Shown: positions 26,842-35,257, counted from the first letter of the stretch. The stretch: DNA of 40,318 bases from Desulfovibrionales bacterium (GCA_012729655.1 JAAYCS010000044.1:1-40318), one strand, 5' to 3'. The notes: generated by a model from the letters alone, not told the origin. Numbers and translations are program-made.

Positions 26842-27390
26842 TCAGAGGCTGCATTCTCCGCCGCAGCACGGGCCGCCAAGCCCGTCGTAGGCCATGTGGA
26901 TGCGGCGCTCCCGGTCCAGGCGCTCTCCCGCGAGGGGCGCAAAGGTGTTCTGATCCGCCAGTGCTGCAAGATCCTCCCACAGCGGCACGGCGTGAAAGCC
27001 CTCACCCAACAGCCTGCCGTTTCCCGCTGCATGGAGTTGCAGGTCCATGGAGTCGGTGACCGCAACCAAGGGAAACGGCGCAGGGAGATGGATGCGCGCC
27101 ACGGCCAGGCTTTCGCGCACAAAAGTTCCCACCTCCCCGGGGCAGAAAAACAGGGCCAGCAACGGGTCCCCCTTCTCGGAAAAGACAGCGATGTCGATAC
27201 GGGCCGCCTTCTGCACTCCCCCCACCTCGTATGTCGCCTCATATTTGGGACGGATGACCGCCTTGGGATATTTCCTGTCTTCAACCAACATCCGGGCCAG
27301 GGCCTGGCGAAGATCCTCATACGTGGTGTCCATGATTTCCTGGCCGGAAATGTAGTCCGTGATGACACGGTTCAGACTGACTTCGTGCAT
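26842..27390 (-). CDS. Protein with HsdR N-terminal-like domain, nuclease motif apparently lost
   Basis: 182 aa. Residues 20-150 resemble the type I restriction R-subunit N-terminal domain family (HSDR_N_2) that occurs as a single-domain protein in deltaproteobacteria: RQALARMLVEDRKYPKAVI, then ARIDIAVFSEKGDPLLALFF. The PD-(D/E)xK fold would need an acidic-x-Lys after the second strand; here the position reads LFFCPGEVG, so catalysis is unlikely. The C-terminus has clustered cysteines (GGPCCGGECSL). No methylase, specificity or helicase genes are near. GGAGGAGG precedes the ATG. It lies 126 bases downstream of glnD on the same strand. Family assignment moderate, function unknown. Confidence 0.7.
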   Translation of the reverse strand: MHEVSLNRVITDYISGQEIMDTTYEDLRQALARMLVEDRKYPKAVIRPKYEATYEVGGVQKAARIDIAVFSEKGDPLLALFFCPGEVGTFVRESLAVARIHLPAPFPLVAVTDSMDLQLHAAGNGRLLGEGFHAVPLWEDLAALADQNTFAPLAGERLDRERRIHMAYDGLGGPCCGGECSL

Positions 27391-27516
27391 ATCGCCTCCT
27401 CCGGTTCACCATATCCCAGTAAGTGCGAATACGTCGCCGGCAAGGGCCGCGGCAAGAGATAATCTTCTGACGAAGGCATGTGGGATTCCGGACGGTCCGC
27501 CCTGAGGCCAAGACCA

Positions 27517-30009
27517 TCACGCATACAGGCTGCACACCAGAAACCGCAGCGAATTCTGCAGTTCAGGCAGCTCGGATTCCGGGATCTTTTCCCCGCCCAT
27601 GCGGACATGAAAGATGTCCATGGCCTTGTCCTTCTGGGTGGCGATCTTGGCGAAAACGAGATCGATGCCCAGGCGGTAGAGGCACAGCGACACCGTGGCC
27701 AGCAAGCCTGGCACATCGGGGGCCTGCAGGGACAGGACGGTGTGGAAATCGGAGGCCTCGTTGTCGAGGTGGACCTGAACCAGATCCTCGTCGAGGGCGA
27801 AGACCTTCTTCAGGCGGGGAGCGACCTGCACGGGAAGGCGGTCCAGCCCGGACTCGTCGGCCATGAGGCGGGCGAGGCTGGACCGGAACATGGCCATGGT
27901 GTCGTCGGCATAGAGGAGATCCAGGGGTTCGGTGACCCAGAACACGTCGACCACCGTCCGGTCGTCCCAGACGCACAGTTCGGCGCCGAGGACGGATAGA
28001 GCGTGCCGGGCCAGGGCCGCGCAAACCCTGGCGAAGAGGCCGGGCCTGTCGCGGGAGATCAGGGTGACGCGAAAGCAGCCGTTTTTGGGGCGATGCTCCC
28101 AGACCAGGTGAAAACCGTCGGTACCACCCTGGCTCGCGAAAGAGCGGACAAGGTCGACGTGCTCAAGGATACGGCGCGGGCTGGTCTGCATGAGGTAACG
28201 CGGCGGCATGACCGCGAGGAAGGCCTCGAACTCCTGCACGGAACAGTGATCGGGGCGGGACGAGCGCAGGCTGTCGCGCAGGCGGCTCAACCTGTGGACC
28301 TTGTTCTCGTCGGCCAGGAAGCCGTGATCGAGGACCTTGCGCGTCTTGAAATATGTCTCGCGCAGGAGGTTCTCGACCCAAGGGTTCCAGGCCTTGGGCC
28401 CGGTGGCGATGGAATCGGCCCAGGTCAGAAGCGTCAGGGCATCGAGGCGGGCGACGGTGCCCAATGTGGCGGCAAGCCCGTGAATGACTGACTCCTCGCC
28501 CAGGTCGCGACGCGTGGCGGTGTGGACCAGCAGGAGGTGGTATTCGATGAGGAAGGCGCATTCGCGGCACAACTCGTCGTCGTAGCCCAGACGTTCGAGA
28601 ATGCGGCGGGACATCTCCGCCCCACGCACGGCGTGGTCGGCTTCCGCCTTGCCGATGTCGTGCAGCAGGGCGGCCCAGCGCAGACAGGGGACGTCGCGGA
28701 GCGGAAAAAGAACGTCACCCAGAAATTCATTGCCGAATTCGAAGAAGGCGAGTTGGCGAACCGTTTCGACCATGTGCGGACCTACGGGGAGCAGGTGGTA
28801 GGCGTCGAACTGCACCAAATGCTCCACATCGGTGAACTCCGGCAGGAACCGGTTCAGAAAGCCCACCTCAAGCATCTGACCGAGAACGTGCGGCGCAAGA
28901 GGTCCGCAGAGGATGTCGGCAAAGCGCGGGGCCACGGCTCGCTGCCAGCCCGTGTCGGTGTCGAGGGACGGGAAGCGCGCCTGGATGATCCGCCGCGTCT
29001 GCCAGCCGATGGGCACGCCCGTCTGTGCGCTGTGGCGGAAAAGTTCCAGAATGTTGGCCGGGTCCGCGACCAGAACGGAAAAATCGAGCCCCACTTCGGT
29101 AAGGCCCCCGCCGTCCCGGCCGGGGACGTTCGCGGCGGCAAGAGCGTGGTTCAGGCAGAGCCGGCAGAAGAGCGCGATCTCGGTCATGGCCTTGTGCAGG
29201 TCCGACAGGAAGAGCTCTACGGCCCCCCGCTCCTGCGCCGCACCGTAACCGAGCCTCCGGGCCAGATCGGGCTGCATCTCCAGGTGCAGGATGTCGTTCT
29301 TGCGCCCGCTGGCCCGATGCAGCGCGACCCTCGCACGGGCCAGCAGTTCGGCGCTCGCGGCCAGGGCGGTCCGCTCAGAAAGCTGGAGAAAATCCCCCCT
29401 CTTGTCCGGAAACGGCTCCGTCAGTTCCAGCCAGCGCATGGTCTGAAGGTCCCGCTGTCCCCCCCTGCCGTCCTTCAGGTTCGGGGCGAGAAGCCGCTCG
29501 CCTTGGCGGCGATGACGCTCCTCGTGTCGGCCGTTCAGCCAGCGGACCAGTTCGTCACGACCGGGCGTGAGCAGCCGCTCGCGGACGGCGCTCCGAAAGG
29601 CGTCGAACTCGGCCTGCGGCCCGAAGAGAAGCCTGGCGTCGAGGAGGGAGCACAGCACTTCGAAGTCGCTGGCGGCCAGTTCGAGGGTTTCGGCGACGGT
29701 CCTGACGCCGTGCCCCACGTCGAAACCGCTGTCCCAGAGAGGGTGGAAAAGAGCTTCGGCCAGGGCTTGCGTATCGGTGGAGCCGGCCTCGGGCAGGCAG
29801 ACCAGCAGGTCGATGTCGGAGTGCGGGTAGAGCTCCCCCCGGCCGTAGCCACCCAGGGCCACGACCAGCGACGAGCCGAAAAGCGGTCGATCTTTCTCGC
29901 AGATCTGCTCAATCCACAGATCCATCTGCCCCGAAAACCATGCCGGGGAGAGATCCCCCTCCCCGGCATGGTAGCGGTCTCGCGCCTGGCGCAACAATTC
30001 GATGTTCAT
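27517..30009 (-). CDS. glnD: PII uridylyltransferase / uridylyl-removing enzyme
   Basis: 830 aa nitrogen sensor. The nucleotidyltransferase motif GGYGRGELYPHSDIDLLV at 53-70 keeps Asp65 and Asp67; the HD domain is seen as LLHDIGKAEADHAV near 430-443; two ACT domains close the protein (RVTLISRDRPGLFARVCAAL near 660 and SLQAPDVPGLLATVSLCLYR near 770) and would sense glutamine. It follows glnB, whose Tyr51 is its substrate. The ATG at 30009 lacks a Shine-Dalgarno, and an intrinsic terminator stem ends four bases before it. Transcription from the amt promoter should mostly stop there, so glnD may depend on read-through or on a promoter inside glnB. The frame is open upstream, but homology begins at MNIELLRQ. 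Confidence 0.95.
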   Translation of the reverse strand: MNIELLRQARDRYHAGEGDLSPAWFSGQMDLWIEQICEKDRPLFGSSLVVALGGYGRGELYPHSDIDLLVCLPEAGSTDTQALAEALFHPLWDSGFDVGHGVRTVAETLELAASDFEVLCSLLDARLLFGPQAEFDAFRSAVRERLLTPGRDELVRWLNGRHEERHRRQGERLLAPNLKDGRGGQRDLQTMRWLELTEPFPDKRGDFLQLSERTALAASAELLARARVALHRASGRKNDILHLEMQPDLARRLGYGAAQERGAVELFLSDLHKAMTEIALFCRLCLNHALAAANVPGRDGGGLTEVGLDFSVLVADPANILELFRHSAQTGVPIGWQTRRIIQARFPSLDTDTGWQRAVAPRFADILCGPLAPHVLGQMLEVGFLNRFLPEFTDVEHLVQFDAYHLLPVGPHMVETVRQLAFFEFGNEFLGDVLFPLRDVPCLRWAALLHDIGKAEADHAVRGAEMSRRILERLGYDDELCRECAFLIEYHLLLVHTATRRDLGEESVIHGLAATLGTVARLDALTLLTWADSIATGPKAWNPWVENLLRETYFKTRKVLDHGFLADENKVHRLSRLRDSLRSSRPDHCSVQEFEAFLAVMPPRYLMQTSPRRILEHVDLVRSFASQGGTDGFHLVWEHRPKNGCFRVTLISRDRPGLFARVCAALARHALSVLGAELCVWDDRTVVDVFWVTEPLDLLYADDTMAMFRSSLARLMADESGLDRLPVQVAPRLKKVFALDEDLVQVHLDNEASDFHTVLSLQAPDVPGLLATVSLCLYRLGIDLVFAKIATQKDKAMDIFHVRMGGEKIPESELPELQNSLRFLVCSLYA

Positions 30010-30012
30010 GGG

Positions 30013-30038
30013 AAAAATCAGGGCGGCCGAAGCCGCCC
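30013..30038 (-). terminator. Intrinsic terminator between glnB and glnD
   Basis: On the minus strand GGGCGGC, TTCG loop, GCCGCCC, then TGATTTTT. It begins five bases after the glnB stop and its T-run ends three bases before the glnD ATG, replacing the place of a ribosome binding site. The stem is perfect with a stable UUCG-type loop. Confidence 0.85.
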
Positions 30039-30043
30039 CTTCC

Positions 30044-30382
30044 TTACAGGGCCGATGCGCCGGATTCGCCGGTGCGGATGCGGATGGCGTTGTCGATGGT
30101 GGAGACGAAGATCTTGCCGTCGCCGATCTTGCCGGTCTTGGCCGCCTGCTGGATGGCGTCAAGGGCCTGATCCAGCAGGTCGTCGTCGATGACGATCTCG
30201 ATCTTGACCTTGGACACGAAATCGACCTGGTATTCCGCTCCGCGATAGACTTCCTTGTGCCCGCGCTGACGCCCGAAGCCCTTGACCTCGGTCACGGTCA
30301 TGCCCTGGATGCCGATGCCCGTCAGGGCCTCCTTGATCTCGTCCAGCTTGTAGGGCCTGGTGATTATTTCGACTCGTTTCAT
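30044..30382 (-). CDS. glnB: Nitrogen regulatory protein PII
   Basis: 112 aa trimeric signal protein. [20 protein letters not shown] is the standard start, the T-loop [19 protein letters not shown] holds Tyr51, the uridylylation site, and [10 protein letters not shown] near 85-94 is the PII C-terminal signature. Linkage to amt is typical of GlnK-type paralogues, so glnK would be an equally valid name. It follows amt by 23 bases. A terminator directly after it marks the end of the main amt-glnB transcript. It would gate Amt and signal through GlnD and NtrB/NtrC-like partners not in this window. Confidence 0.96.
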   Translation of the reverse strand: MKRVEIITRPYKLDEIKEALTGIGIQGMTVTEVKGFGRQRGHKEVYRGAEYQVDFVSKVKIEIVIDDDLLDQALDAIQQAAKTGKIGDGKIFVSTIDNAIRIRTGESGASAL

Positions 30383-30405
30383 GATTCCTCCAAAATGGTG
30401 GGCTG

Positions 30406-31623
30406 TTAGGCCTGATAGGCCGATTCGCTGTGCATGGCCACATCCAGGCCGGCCTCTTCCTCTTCGTCGCTCACGCGCAGCGGCACGATGACGCTGATGA
30501 CCTTGAGCAGAACATAGGAGACGATGAATGAAAAGGCGCAGGTCGCGACGACGGAGACGAACTGAATCCAGAGCTGTCCGGGGTTGCCGTAAAAAAGACC
30601 GTTGAACCCCGCCGGGTTGATGCCCTGGTTGGCAAAGAGGCCGGTGGCCAGGGCGCCCCAGATGCCGCCCACACCGTGGATGCCGACCACGTCAAGGCTG
30701 TCGTCGTAGCCGAAACGGGATTTCAGGCTGACGCCGAAGTTGCAGAAGATGCCGGCGCCGAGGCCGATGACGATCGAAGGCATGATGCCGACAAAACCGG
30801 CCGCCGGGGTGATGGCCACCAGGCCTGCCACGGCGCCCGAGGCCGCGCCGAGGGTGGTGGGCTTGCCGTGGAACTTCCATTCCACGAAGGTCCAGGCCAG
30901 CATGGCCGTGGCGGCCGCGACGTGGGTGGTCACGAAGGCGTTGCCGGCCAGGCCGTTGGCGGCCAGGGCGCTGCCCGCGTTGAAGCCGAACCAGCCGAAC
31001 CACAGCAGAGCCGTGCCGATCATGGTCATGGGCAGGTTGTGGGGCAGGAAGGAGCGCTTGCCCCAGCCCTTGCGCTTGCCGATGACCAGGGCCGCGGCCA
31101 AGGCCGCGCTGGCGGAGCTCATGTGCACGACGGCGCCGCCCGCGAAGTCGAGGGCCCCCATCTTGGCCATCCAGCCGCCGCCCCAGACCCAGTGGCACAG
31201 GGGGGCGTAGACGAAAGTACACCACAGGACGATGAAGATGAGGAAGGCCGAGAAGCGCATGCGATCGGCAAAAGCGCCTGTGATCAGGGCCGGCGTGATG
31301 ATGGCGAACATGCACTGAAAGATCATGAAGACCATGTGCGGCAGGTTCGTGGCGATGGTCGCGTGGGGCTCCATGCCGACGCCGTCCATGCCGATGAAGT
31401 CAAGACCGCCGATGAGGCCGTTGATGTCCGTGCCGAAGGACAGGGAGTAGCCCCAGAACAGCCAGACCAGGGAGATGACCCCCAAGGCGGCGAAGCTCTG
31501 CATCATGGTGCCGAGCGCGTTTTTGGACCGGGTCATGCCCGCGTAGAACAGGGCCAGCCCCGGAGTCATGAACATGACCAGGGCGGCGCAAACGATGATA
31601 AAAGCGGTATCTGTCGGATTCAC
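30406..31623 (-). CDS. amt: Ammonium transporter
   Basis: 405 aa channel of the Amt/Rh family with about eleven membrane segments. The N-terminus has [20 protein letters not shown]; the twin-His pore is seen in [13 protein letters not shown] and [12 protein letters not shown]. The C-terminal tail ([20 protein letters not shown]) is the region where PII binds. The start is GTG 31623, since GGAGGTG lies seven bases before it; the frame is open to 31677. A consensus sigma-54 promoter lies 28-43 bases upstream. First gene of amt-glnB(-glnD). Confidence 0.96.
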   Translation of the reverse strand: MNPTDTAFIIVCAALVMFMTPGLALFYAGMTRSKNALGTMMQSFAALGVISLVWLFWGYSLSFGTDINGLIGGLDFIGMDGVGMEPHATIATNLPHMVFMIFQCMFAIITPALITGAFADRMRFSAFLIFIVLWCTFVYAPLCHWVWGGGWMAKMGALDFAGGAVVHMSSASAALAAALVIGKRKGWGKRSFLPHNLPMTMIGTALLWFGWFGFNAGSALAANGLAGNAFVTTHVAAATAMLAWTFVEWKFHGKPTTLGAASGAVAGLVAITPAAGFVGIMPSIVIGLGAGIFCNFGVSLKSRFGYDDSLDVVGIHGVGGIWGALATGLFANQGINPAGFNGLFYGNPGQLWIQFVSVVATCAFSFIVSYVLLKVISVIVPLRVSDEEEEAGLDVAMHSESAYQA

Positions 31624-31650
31624 AAAGCACCTCCATTTTTGTCGGGCTTG

Positions 31651-31666
31651 AGCAAGGACGGTGCCA
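31651..31666 (-). promoter_or_regulatory. Sigma-54 (RpoN) promoter of amt-glnB
   Basis: On the minus strand TGGCACCGTCCTTGCT is a perfect match to TGGCAC-N5-TTGCW. The predicted start is near 31640, 17 bases before the amt GTG. Nitrogen-limitation control by an NtrC-type activator is expected for amt-glnK units. A GTGC-N10-GCAC dyad at 31742-31759 is a possible but unproven activator site. Confidence 0.88.
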
Positions 31667-31767
31667 AGGAATAACACTGTTTGATTTCAGGATATTAAGA
31701 CAGCAATGCCGACAAATGGCAAACGCCGAAGATACAATTTCGTGCACCCGGAACGGCACAATGTCGT

Positions 31768-32215
31768 TTTTTGTCAAATATGACTGGTAATACTGAAGCC
31801 AGAATTGTCGGAATCAACAGTTTCGTCGTAGCGGAAATAGCCCAAGACAAAAAATCAGAAAACAATCACCTTAAAGGGTGCTTCAGGATGAAAAAAATTC
31901 TGAACCGGAGCCTGGAGACCGCAAAAAATCAAATTTCTCGTTTGAAAATATGGCAGGGACCAGAAAGAAAACCAAAATGAACGGCAAAAACTCATATCAA
32001 AATTGACAAAATCAACATCAATATGAAAATATTGAATATAACAAACAAAATCATGAAAAGTTAGCAACAAAGCGTTAATCATGACTGAAAAATGACGATA
32101 TTATACATAAATGTTATTTACAGTTAAAAAAATAGAAATAAAAATCACTAAATTAACAAATACCGAAAACCATCATGGAGGCAAAACTAATTAAATCAAA
32201 TAAATCGGACCATTA
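31768..32215. other. AT-rich intergenic block
   Basis: About 450 bases of clearly AT-rich sequence in a GC-rich window, densest at 32080-32160. A frame of 69 codons (31771-31980, TTG start) has no recognisable product and a poor start. No tRNA-like clover, no repeats of note and no transposase are seen. It may be an upstream regulatory region for the sigma-54-like element at 32223 or foreign DNA. Confidence 0.6.
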
Positions 32216-32222
32216 CGCATGT

Positions 32223-32238
32223 TGGCACTGACCATGCT
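32223..32238 (+). promoter_or_regulatory. Sigma-54-like promoter of a truncated gene
   Basis: TGGCACTGACCATGCT has the full -24 element and GG-N10-GC spacing, with one mismatch in the -12 (ATGC for TTGC). The predicted start near 32249 is followed by GGAGG (32266-32270) and ATG 32276, a complete initiation arrangement now leading into only 34 codons. Confidence 0.5.
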
Positions 32239-32275
32239 CTGGCTGGGTATCAACAACACCATCACGGAGGTCAAC

Positions 32276-32380
32276 ATGCACGAGGACAAACAACAAACAA
32301 CCGCCCTGCTCACCCAGCCGGCCGAATGTTTGACGCACATGGCGCAGCGCAGGTTGCACAGGGTGGCCAGTTCCACGTAA
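32276..32380 (+). pseudogene. 5' remnant or small peptide gene behind a sigma-54-like promoter
   Basis: ATG five bases after a perfect GGAGG opens a 34-codon frame starting MHEDKQQTTALLTQPAE. From about codon 14 on it is simply antisense to the radical SAM remnant, so the original gene was probably cut here at about 32315-32325. It is too short to identify. A genuine small peptide cannot be excluded. Confidence 0.35.
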
Positions 32381-32468
32381 AGCTTGCGGGGGGCTGAAGG
32401 CATCGACGGCATGCAGGCTTTTTTGAACAGCACGCGATCCGCGTCAATAGCCCAGAATGACCCAGGGT

Positions 32469-33932
32469 TCACGACCCGGCCGGCAGCATGCCGTGCACCA
32501 GGCTCCCCAGCCCCTCCACCCCGCGGGCCAGCTTCTCGTTCCAGGGGTTGCCGGTGTTCAGGCGGATGCAGTTTGCGAAGCGGTCCTGGGTGGAGAAGAT
32601 GGTCCCGGGCGCGATGCTGATGCCCTGTTCCCGGGCCTGGTACATGAGTTCCACGGAATCCACACCCCGGGGCAGTTCCACCCACAGCACGCCCCCGCCC
32701 TCGGGCCGGCTGACTCGGGTCCCCCCGGGAAAGGTGCGGCTGATGTGGAGCTGCATGGCCTGGGTCTGCTCCAGGAGCCTGCGCCGCAGGGCCCGCAGGT
32801 GACGCTCGTACCGCCCTTCCTGCAGGAACATGGCCACCGCCTCCTGGGTGGGGGTGGCGGTGCAGACGTTGGTGGTGGCCTTCACGCTGTAGGCCTGGGC
32901 GCGGAATCGGCCGGGCATGATCCATCCGATGCGGTACCCCGGGCACAAGGTCTTGGAAAAGGACGAGCAGAGGATGACCAGCCCCTGGGTGTCGAACATC
33001 TTGAAAACCGTGGGCCGGCTCGGCCCGAAATACAGGTCCCCGGCCACGTCGTCCTCGATGAGAGGGATCTGCCTTTGGGCCAGCAGGCTGACGACCTCTT
33101 TCTTGGCCTTGTCCGGGGTGAGGGAACCGTCGGGGTTGTTGAAATTGGGCGTGAAAATGCAGGCCCGGATGTCGAACCGGCTGAGGGCCCGTTCCACGTC
33201 CGACGGGTCCACCCCATGCCTGGGATGGGACGGGATCTCGATGGAGCGCACCCCCTGGTTCTCGAGCAGCTGCTGGAAGCAGAAATAGGAAGGGGCCTGG
33301 ATGAGCACGTTGTCACCGGGCCGGACCAGACTGCGCACGGCCACGTGCAGGGCTTCCATCGCCCCGCAGGTGATGATGATCTCCTCGGGTCGGACGTCGA
33401 GCCCGGCCTGAGCCGCACGCAGGGACAACTGTCGGCGCAGGGACAGGCTTCCCTCCACCGGCAGGTACCCGACCTGGCTCCGCGAATCCTCCCGCGCCAT
33501 CCGGGCCGCAACCCTGGCCAATTCACGATGGGGCAGCAGCTCCTCGGCCGGGCAGTTGATGCCCAGGGGCAGCAGCTCCCTGTCCCCCACGGATTCGAGC
33601 ACCGCGGCAATGAGCTGGCTGCGATTGATGGTGTGGGGGCGCAGCACGGGACGGGGGGTGCGCGGAGGAGGCGGCAGCTCCTGCGCGTCCCGGCGGACAA
33701 AAAATCCGGAACGGGGCCGGGACTCGATGACTCCCTTGCGTTCCAGCTCGGCATAGGCCTGCAACACCGTGCTCACGGCCACCCGGCTGCGGGCGCTGAC
33801 ATGGCGCAGGGACGGCAGCCGCGTGCCGGGTCCCAGGGTGCCCGAGGCGATCTGCTGCAGAAGGTGCTGCTCGATCTGACGGTATCTGAAATCTTCCACG
33901 GTCTTATCCTCACGCATGGCGCCAAGGTGCAT
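32469..33932 (-). CDS. MocR-type regulator: GntR helix-turn-helix fused to aminotransferase-like domain
   Basis: 487 aa. Residues 15-78 form a GntR winged helix (IEQHLLQQIASGTLGPGTRL, then VSTVLQAYAELERKGVI). Residues 100-480 are a fold type I PLP domain with TCGAMEALH, NFNNPDGSLT and the lysine in SSFSKTLCPGYRIGW. MocR proteins sense PLP or an amino-acid aldimine. It is divergent from azlC-azlD-aminotransferase, so it probably regulates that operon. Two starts compete, ATG 33932 and ATG 33917, and neither has a clear Shine-Dalgarno. A direct aminotransferase role is less likely because of the fused DNA-binding domain and the context. Confidence 0.9.
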   Translation of the reverse strand: MHLGAMREDKTVEDFRYRQIEQHLLQQIASGTLGPGTRLPSLRHVSARSRVAVSTVLQAYAELERKGVIESRPRSGFFVRRDAQELPPPPRTPRPVLRPHTINRSQLIAAVLESVGDRELLPLGINCPAEELLPHRELARVAARMAREDSRSQVGYLPVEGSLSLRRQLSLRAAQAGLDVRPEEIIITCGAMEALHVAVRSLVRPGDNVLIQAPSYFCFQQLLENQGVRSIEIPSHPRHGVDPSDVERALSRFDIRACIFTPNFNNPDGSLTPDKAKKEVVSLLAQRQIPLIEDDVAGDLYFGPSRPTVFKMFDTQGLVILCSSFSKTLCPGYRIGWIMPGRFRAQAYSVKATTNVCTATPTQEAVAMFLQEGRYERHLRALRRRLLEQTQAMQLHISRTFPGGTRVSRPEGGGVLWVELPRGVDSVELMYQAREQGISIAPGTIFSTQDRFANCIRLNTGNPWNEKLARGVEGLGSLVHGMLPAGS

Positions 33933-34152
33933 CGATTGCTGCCAACGATGCGGCTGTTTTCAGCGCAGTGTGTATCTCCGGAAATTACGTGAGATACAAT
34001 CAAAGGCATGGATTCCCTTCCCCCGACGCCAACCAAACCCCCGCTCGAGCTCCCGCCCGAACGCCTTTTCTCTTCACATCTTCGTTTCTTCGCGCCCTTC
34101 CTGCCAAATCGTTCGATCCGCTGACTCGCAATCTGTTATGGTCAAAATTTAT

Positions 34153-34181
34153 GCAAACTGTATCTGTACCGCAAACAGTTT
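34153..34181. promoter_or_regulatory. Candidate MocR operator upstream of azlC
   Basis: AAACTGT (34155-34161) and ACAGTTT (34175-34181) form an inverted repeat with a 13-base spacer. The same bases also give a direct repeat GCAAACTG/GCAAACAG with 18-base period. The right arm abuts the -35 of the azlC promoter. MocR factors commonly bind direct or inverted repeats in such divergent gaps; binding here is inferred. Confidence 0.5.
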
Positions 34182-34210
34182 TTGACTAGGGTACGGCCCG
34201 AGAGGATAAT
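34182..34210 (+). promoter_or_regulatory. Strong sigma-70 type promoter of azlC
   Basis: TTGACT, exactly 17 bases, then GATAAT (5/6 and 5/6). The -10 ends only five bases before the ATG at 34216, so transcription would start at or within the start codon and the mRNA may be leaderless. AGAGGA overlaps the -10 and could not serve as Shine-Dalgarno in that transcript. Confidence 0.65.
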
Positions 34211-34215
34211 CGATT

Positions 34216-34938
34216 ATGAACAGCGCCACCCTTCCCGCCGCCAACCGCACCGAGTCCCCCCTGGCCTCGGCCTTCCGGCAGGCCCTGCCCATCATCCTGG
34301 GCTATGTGCCCGTGGGCTTCGCCTACGGGGTTCTGGCCCAGAAATCGGGATTGTCGGGCATCAACACCGTGCTCATGAGCGTGCTGGTCTTTGCCGGTTC
34401 TGCCCAGCTCATCGCTGTGGGACTTTTTGCCGCCGCGGCCTCCCCTCTGACCATCGTGGCCACGACCTTCATCGTCAACCTGCGCCACCTGCTCATGTCC
34501 GCAGCCCTGGCCCCGTATCTGCGCAAGTGGAGCAAGCCCCAGCTGGCCCTTTTCTCCTATGAGATGACCGACGAGACCTTCGCCCTGCACGCCGGACGCT
34601 TCGCCAAGGGCGAGACCGCGCCGCTGGAGACTTTCGGGATCAACGTCATCGCCCAGAGCGCCTGGGTCGGAGGGACGGTCCTGGGGCTGGCCGCCAGCAC
34701 CCTCATCACCGACGTGAAGCCCATCGGCCTGGACTACGCCCTGCCGGCCATGTTCATCGCCCTGCTCCTGGGCCAGCTCAAGTCCCGGCTGCACCTCCTG
34801 GTGGCCGTGACCGCAGGGGCCCTTTCCACCGTCCTGATGCTCGCGGGCCTGAGTCAGTCCCATGTCCTGGCCGCGACCATCCTCGCCGCAACCCTCGGCC
34901 TCGGAGCGCACGCATGGACCAAGAGACGATCTTCCTGA
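34216..34938 (+). CDS. azlC: AzlC family branched-chain amino acid exporter, large subunit
   Basis: 240 aa membrane protein with seven to eight hydrophobic segments. The AzlC signature is seen as ALPIILGYVPVGFAYGVLAQ near 20-39 and VFAGSAQLIAVGLFAA near 57-72, with NLRHLLMSAALAPYL near 89-103. With AzlD it exports branched-chain amino acids or analogues in characterised systems; substrate here is unknown. It overlaps azlD by 25 bases. The promoter -10 is almost adjacent to the ATG. Confidence 0.93.
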   Translation: MNSATLPAANRTESPLASAFRQALPIILGYVPVGFAYGVLAQKSGLSGINTVLMSVLVFAGSAQLIAVGLFAAAASPLTIVATTFIVNLRHLLMSAALAPYLRKWSKPQLALFSYEMTDETFALHAGRFAKGETAPLETFGINVIAQSAWVGGTVLGLAASTLITDVKPIGLDYALPAMFIALLLGQLKSRLHLLVAVTAGALSTVLMLAGLSQSHVLAATILAATLGLGAHAWTKRRSS

Positions 34939-35240
34939 CCATCCTCGGCATGATGGCCGTGACCTACATCCCCCGGGCCCTGCCCGTCCTGGCCTTGGCC
35001 CGGCGGACCCTCCCGGAGCCGGTCATCCGCTGGCTGGGCTTCATCCCCGTGGCCGTGCTCTCAGCCATGCTTGTGCCCTCGCTCCTGGCCCCGGAAAAAA
35101 TCCTGGATTTTTCCCTCCGCAACATCTTCCTGTGGGCGGCCGTGCCGACCTTCCTGGTCTGCTGGAAGACCAGAAGTTTCGTCGGGGCCGTGGTCACGGG
35201 CATGGGCTGCGTGGCCCTGGGCAGACTCTTTCTCACCTGA
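34914..35240 (+). CDS. azlD: AzlD family branched-chain amino acid exporter, small subunit
   Basis: 108 aa with three to four membrane helices. It begins MDQETIFLTILGMMAVTYIP, followed by RALPVLALARRTLPEPVIRW and FIPVAVLSAMLVPSLL, the AzlD pattern. It overlaps the azlC 3' end by 25 bases, as in other azlCD pairs, and is followed by the aminotransferase gene after 17 bases. Confidence 0.92.
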   Translation: MDQETIFLTILGMMAVTYIPRALPVLALARRTLPEPVIRWLGFIPVAVLSAMLVPSLLAPEKILDFSLRNIFLWAAVPTFLVCWKTRSFVGAVVTGMGCVALGRLFLT

Positions 35241-35257
35241 ACCCGCAAGGAGCCTCC

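Larger units (their letters stand above)
32191..32412 (-). pseudogene. Truncated radical SAM protein (N-terminus only)
   Basis: Reading from ATG 32412 gives MPSMPSAPRKLYVELATLCN followed by the cluster motif CNLRCAMC and VKHSAGW, an unmistakable radical SAM beginning (C-x3-C-x2-C). After about residue 33 similarity stops abruptly and the frame continues through unrelated sequence that is antisense to the plus-strand remnant at 32276. The barrel and C-terminus are missing, so it cannot be active. It lies just downstream of the MocR gene. A complete but dissimilar radical SAM gene lies at 36513-37565, so this is not a simple duplicate. Confidence 0.6.

Noticed and set aside
28522-30192. 556-codon open frame on the plus strand
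   Set aside because: Antisense to glnD, low-complexity translation, no motifs.
31771-31980. 69-codon gene in the AT-rich block
   Set aside because: TTG start without Shine-Dalgarno, no recognisable product, composition like the surrounding noncoding DNA.
32457-33992. 511-codon open frame on the plus strand
   Set aside because: Antisense to the MocR regulator gene, with typical shadow composition.
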